A DNA stretch of 64,000 nucleotides from an uncultured Winogradskyella sp. (lineage in GTDB: Bacteria; Bacteroidota; Bacteroidia; Flavobacteriales; Flavobacteriaceae): positions 124,001 to 188,000 of the forward strand of contig NZ_CANMXL010000002.1 of NCBI RefSeq assembly GCF_947501905.1. The letters run 5' to 3'. The notes under the pieces were generated by a model. It made no database searches. It was not told the DNA's origin and saw only the letters and a program-made list of their open reading frames with translations. The translations under genes and the position numbers were made by a program. Numbering within the stretch: the stretch's first letter is position 1; each line of letters starts with the position of its first letter. Positions 60,767 through 64,000 of this stretch are shown here, piece after piece.

Positions 60767-63622
60767 TTATTTACTTAAATACATCTTACGTCTAGAGTAT
60801 AAATCATAAAATTCATCATCCTTTAAACTATCAATAAAAAGTATACTTTCTCCTGTACTTTTCATCTCTGGTCCAAGTTTTTTATTCACATTAGGGAATT
60901 TATTAAAAGAAAATACGGGTTGTTTAATGGCATAACCGTCTAATTGAGGATTAAAATCAAAATCGGTCACCTTTTTTTCGCCTAACATAACCTTAGTCGC
61001 ATAGTTGACATAAGGTTCTTTATAAGCTTTTGCGATAAATGGCACCGTACGCGAAGCTCTTGGGTTAGCTTCTATGATATATACCATATCATCTTTTATT
61101 GCAAATTGAATATTTATTAAACCAACTGTATTTAAAGCTCGTGCTATAGTATGTGTATGGTCAATAATTTGTTGCATTACCAAGTCTCCCAAGTTAAAAG
61201 CTGGCAATGTTGCATTACTATCTCCAGAATGGATTCCACATGGTTCAATATGCTCCATAATACCAATAATGTATACATTTCCATCTGCATCACATATCGC
61301 ATCGGCTTCGGCTTCAATGGCACCATCTAGATAATGATCTAAGAGTAATTTATTATTAGGAATTTTATTTAATAAATCAACAACATGTTCTTCTAATTCT
61401 TGTTTATTAATAACAATTTTCATGCCTTGTCCTCCAAGTACGTATGAAGGTCTAACCAAAATCGGAAAGTTAAGCTTATCTGCTACAGCTAAGGCTTCAT
61501 CAGCTGTTTCTGCAGTATCAAACTCTGGATAAGGAATATTGTTATCCTTCAATAAGGTCGAAAAACTTCCACGATCTTCAGCTACATCTAATGCCTGATA
61601 CGTAGTTCCCATAATTTTAATACCATAACGCTCAAGCTTTTCTGCTAATTTTAAGGCAGTTTGCCCACCAAGCTGTACAATAACACCTTCTGGCTTTTCA
61701 TGCTGAATAATATCGTAGATATGTTCCCAGAAGACAGGCTCAAAATATAGCTTGTCTGCAGTATCGAAATCAGTAGAAACGGTTTCTGGGTTACAATTAA
61801 TCATAATCGTTTCGTAACCACACTCCGCAGCAGCTAACACACCGTGTACACAACAATAATCAAATTCAATACCTTGTCCTATTCTATTTGGTCCTGAGCC
61901 TAAAACAATGATTTTCTTTTTATCAGTGACTACACTTTCGTTAGCCACAGTGACTGTTCCGTCAGGGAACTCCATTTCACTCTCAAAAGTAGAATAGTAA
62001 TATGGTGTCATTGCCTTAAATTCAGCAGCGCATGTATCTACTAACTTATATACACGATTTATCTTAAGCTCTTTTCTTTTGTTATAAACTTGACTTTCTA
62101 AACAACCCAACATATGTGCTATTTGCCTATCTCCATATCCTTTTTGTTTAGCTTCAAGCAATAACTCACGGTCTATATTTTCAATTTTATATGTTGAAAT
62201 TTCCTTTTCTAGTTGAAATAGTTCTTCATACTGTTTCAAGTACCACATATCAATCTTAGTGATATCATGAATACGGCTTAAAGGAATTCCCATAGCAATG
62301 GCATCGTAAATTACAAATACGCGGTCCCAACTTGCATAGGTTAATTTTTCAATAACTGTATCATAGTCTTTATAACCTTTACCATCAGCACCTAAGCCAT
62401 TTCTTTTTATCTCTAATGATTGCGTTGCTTTATGAAGTGCCTCTTGAAAAGAGCGCCCTATTCCCATAACTTCTCCAACAGCCTTCATTTGAAGTCCTAA
62501 TGTTCTATCAGAACCTTCGAACTTATCAAAATTCCAACGAGGAATCTTTACAATAACGTAATCTAATGTTGGCTCAAATAAAGCAGAAGTTGACTTTGTT
62601 ATTTGATTATCTAACTCATCTAAAGTATAACCGAGTGCTAACTTAGCAGCAATTTTAGCGATTGGATATCCTGTTGCTTTACTTGCCAATGCTGAAGAAC
62701 GTGATACACGTGGATTAATTTCTATCGCAATAATTTCCTCTTGATCATCTGGACTCACTGCAAACTGAACATTACATCCTCCAGCAAAATCACCGATACT
62801 ACGCATCATGTGAATTGCCATATCACGCATTTTTTGCTGTGTTTTATCAGATAATGTCATTGCCGGTGCTACTGTAATAGAATCTCCCGTATGGATGCCC
62901 ATTGGGTCCATGTTTTCTATAGTACAAATAATAACAACATTATCATTTTTGTCACGAAGTAGTTCTAATTCATATTCTTTCCAACCCATCATAGCCTTGT
63001 CTATCATGACTTCATGAATTGGTGATATCTCTAATCCTCTAGTTAATGCTTCATCAAATTCTGCTTCATCATATACAATTGAAGCTCCTGCCCCACCTAA
63101 AGTAAAGGAAGCTCTAATACATAAGGGAAAACCAAATTCTTGAGCAATTTCTTTTCCTTTTAAAAATGAAGTTGCAGTTTCTTGAGGAGCCATACCTACT
63201 CCAATCTCTAACATGAGTTCTCTAAACTTCTCTCTATCTTCAGTAATATTAATTGCATCAATATCTACACCAATAATATCAACACCAAAATCTTCCCAAA
63301 TCCCTTTTTCATCTGCCTCTATGCAAAGGTTTAATGCAGTTTGTCCACCCATTGTTGGTAAAACAGCATCAATATGTGGATGCTCCTTTAAAATCTGTAT
63401 AATTGATTTAGTAGTTAATGGTAAAAGGTAAACATGATCCGCCATCGTAGGATCAGTCATTATTGTTGCTGGGTTAGAGTTTATAAGAATGGTTTCAATT
63501 CCGTCTTCACGTAGAGAACGTAAAGCTTGAGAACCTGAGTAATCAAATTCGCAAGCTTGACCAATGACAATAGGTCCAGAACCAATAAGTAAAATAGATT
63601 TGATGTTTTTGTTTTTTGGCAT
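60767..63622 (-). CDS. carB: carbamoyl-phosphate synthase large subunit without the MGS domain
   Basis: A 951-residue enzyme that makes carbamoyl phosphate for arginine and pyrimidines together with CarA (not in the window). Two ATP-grasp halves: GSGPIVIGQACEFDYSGSQALRSLREDG ... EINPRVSRSSALASKATGYPIAKIAAKLA and GSGPNRIGQGIEFDYCCVHGVLAAAECGYETIMINCNPETVSTDFDTADKLYFEP ... EANPRASRTVPFIAKAYK. E. coli CarB is 1073 residues; the last 120 (the allosteric MGS-like domain) are absent and the protein stops at SLKDDEFYDLYSRRKMYLSK. Regulation by ornithine and UMP through that domain is therefore not expected. Confidence 0.97.
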   Translation of the reverse strand: MPKNKNIKSILLIGSGPIVIGQACEFDYSGSQALRSLREDGIETILINSNPATIMTDPTMADHVYLLPLTTKSIIQILKEHPHIDAVLPTMGGQTALNLCIEADEKGIWEDFGVDIIGVDIDAINITEDREKFRELMLEIGVGMAPQETATSFLKGKEIAQEFGFPLCIRASFTLGGAGASIVYDEAEFDEALTRGLEISPIHEVMIDKAMMGWKEYELELLRDKNDNVVIICTIENMDPMGIHTGDSITVAPAMTLSDKTQQKMRDMAIHMMRSIGDFAGGCNVQFAVSPDDQEEIIAIEINPRVSRSSALASKATGYPIAKIAAKLALGYTLDELDNQITKSTSALFEPTLDYVIVKIPRWNFDKFEGSDRTLGLQMKAVGEVMGIGRSFQEALHKATQSLEIKRNGLGADGKGYKDYDTVIEKLTYASWDRVFVIYDAIAMGIPLSRIHDITKIDMWYLKQYEELFQLEKEISTYKIENIDRELLLEAKQKGYGDRQIAHMLGCLESQVYNKRKELKINRVYKLVDTCAAEFKAMTPYYYSTFESEMEFPDGTVTVANESVVTDKKKIIVLGSGPNRIGQGIEFDYCCVHGVLAAAECGYETIMINCNPETVSTDFDTADKLYFEPVFWEHIYDIIQHEKPEGVIVQLGGQTALKLAEKLERYGIKIMGTTYQALDVAEDRGSFSTLLKDNNIPYPEFDTAETADEALAVADKLNFPILVRPSYVLGGQGMKIVINKQELEEHVVDLLNKIPNNKLLLDHYLDGAIEAEADAICDADGNVYIIGIMEHIEPCGIHSGDSNATLPAFNLGDLVMQQIIDHTHTIARALNTVGLINIQFAIKDDMVYIIEANPRASRTVPFIAKAYKEPYVNYATKVMLGEKKVTDFDFNPQLDGYAIKQPVFSFNKFPNVNKKLGPEMKSTGESILFIDSLKDDEFYDLYSRRKMYLSK

Positions 63623-63665
63623 GTTATTAGTTATTTGGTTTACAAAAATAAATATCGTTTGGGTA

Positions 63666-63698
63666 CAAAAAAAGGCGTTACACCTAAGTAACGCCTTT
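63666..63698 (-). terminator. intrinsic terminator after rpmH
   Basis: AAAGGCGTTAC (63671-63681) pairs with GTAACGCCTTT (63688-63698). On the minus strand it is followed by a T run (A run 63667-63673). It lies between rpmH and carB on the same strand, so they are probably separate transcripts. Confidence 0.85.
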
Positions 63699-63721
63699 AA
63701 AATATTAACAATTGTTAATCA

Positions 63722-63883
63722 TTATTTTTTATGTCTTAAATCTGAAGATACAGATAATCTTTTTCTTCCTTTAGCTCTACGACGTGCTAAGACTTTTCTA
63801 CCATTAGCAGAAGCCATTCTTTCTCTGAAACCATGTTTGTTCCTTCTCTTTCTTTTTGACGGTTGAAACGTTCTTTTCGGCAT
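63722..63883 (-). CDS. rpmH: 50S ribosomal protein L34
   Basis: A 53-residue basic protein in one unbroken frame: [53 protein letters not shown], a canonical L34 in the Bacteroidota form with an MPKRTFQPS start. Component of the large ribosomal subunit. It has its own near-consensus promoter upstream and a terminator downstream. It is too short for a standard length cut-off. Confidence 0.98.
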   Translation of the reverse strand: MPKRTFQPSKRKRRNKHGFRERMASANGRKVLARRRAKGRKRLSVSSDLRHKK

Positions 63884-63945
63884 GTCTTATATATTTAAAA
63901 TCTTATATTATTATTGATATTTGGGTGCTATCCCAAAACTGCGTG

Positions 63946-63975
63946 CAAATATACAACAACTTTTTACTTTACCAA
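63946..63975 (-). promoter_or_regulatory. consensus Bacteroidota promoter of rpmH
   Basis: On the minus strand TTG (63973-63975), 19 nt, then TATATTTG (63946-63953) fits TTG-N19-TAnnTTTG exactly. About 55-60 nt of leader lie before the ATG at 63883. Confidence 0.85.
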
Positions 63976-64000
63976 GCGTCAAATTAAAATAATTTTTAAT

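Overview
The window is chromosomal DNA of a low-GC marine-type Flavobacteriaceae (Bacteroidota). Support comes from type IX secretion sorting domains (types A and B), DUF4252, DUF5777 and DUF5694 proteins, a TonB/BtuB receptor, an MGS-less CarB, and promoters of the Bacteroidota type (TTG - 19 nt - TAnnTTTG), seen most cleanly before the 4.5S RNA and rpmH. The genus cannot be fixed from the sequence. I see no prophage, transposase, CRISPR array, tRNA or rRNA.

Layout. 1-1 kb: N-terminal part of katG, divergent from a DUF2007 gene. 1.5-8.9 kb: an accessory-looking stretch with a membrane protein of unknown function, a palindrome-dense intergenic region, a 53-residue proline-tailed lipoprotein, a TPR histidine kinase/response regulator pair, two unknown lipoproteins, and a run of very small proteins (KTSC-like, TM2, zinc/HNH-like, an overlapping membrane/ectodomain pair, secreted nuclease, DUF5763). 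Two promoters here share a TCCGTAAGG element exactly 19 nt before the -7 box, suggesting one regulon. 8.9-20.7 kb: ABC-F protein, thioredoxin-fold lipoprotein, transaldolase, SDR, SRP RNA, glutamine cyclotransferase, thioesterase and surface proteins. 20.8-22.6 kb: LytS/LytTR two-component system preceded by a 21-bp-spaced direct repeat. 22.6-30 kb: glyA, fahA, rdgB, a serine hydrolase and hypotheticals. 30-38.8 kb: DEAD-box helicase with a structured leader, a T9SS type B surface protein, TrmH, and a sirtuin lacking the zinc cysteines. 38.8-44.2 kb: XRE regulator/membrane protein pair with its own palindromic operator, glycosyltransferase, haem-binding protein, purB. 44.2-48.2 kb: ECF sigma factor operon with two DUF4252 proteins, divergent from an S41 peptidase. 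48.2-54 kb: a vitamin B12 uptake locus (riboswitch-controlled BtuB-like receptor divergent from BtuF, BtuC and BtuD). 54-64 kb: rmuC, a SatD-DUF3307 operon behind three exact 28-bp repeats, a DUF5777/cytochrome c/YceI operon, T9SS type A protein, ankyrin protein, carB and rpmH.

How genes work together. The best-understood unit is B12 import: outer-membrane receptor, substrate-binding lipoprotein, permease and ATPase. The sigma/anti-sigma-like/DUF4252 genes form a regulatory operon. The cytochrome, DUF5777 and YceI genes look co-transcribed. The strongest candidates for undescribed regulation are the 2.2-6.7 kb two-component region and the SatD-DUF3307 repeat promoter. Start codons were adjusted where an upstream extension was implausible, and this is stated in the entries.
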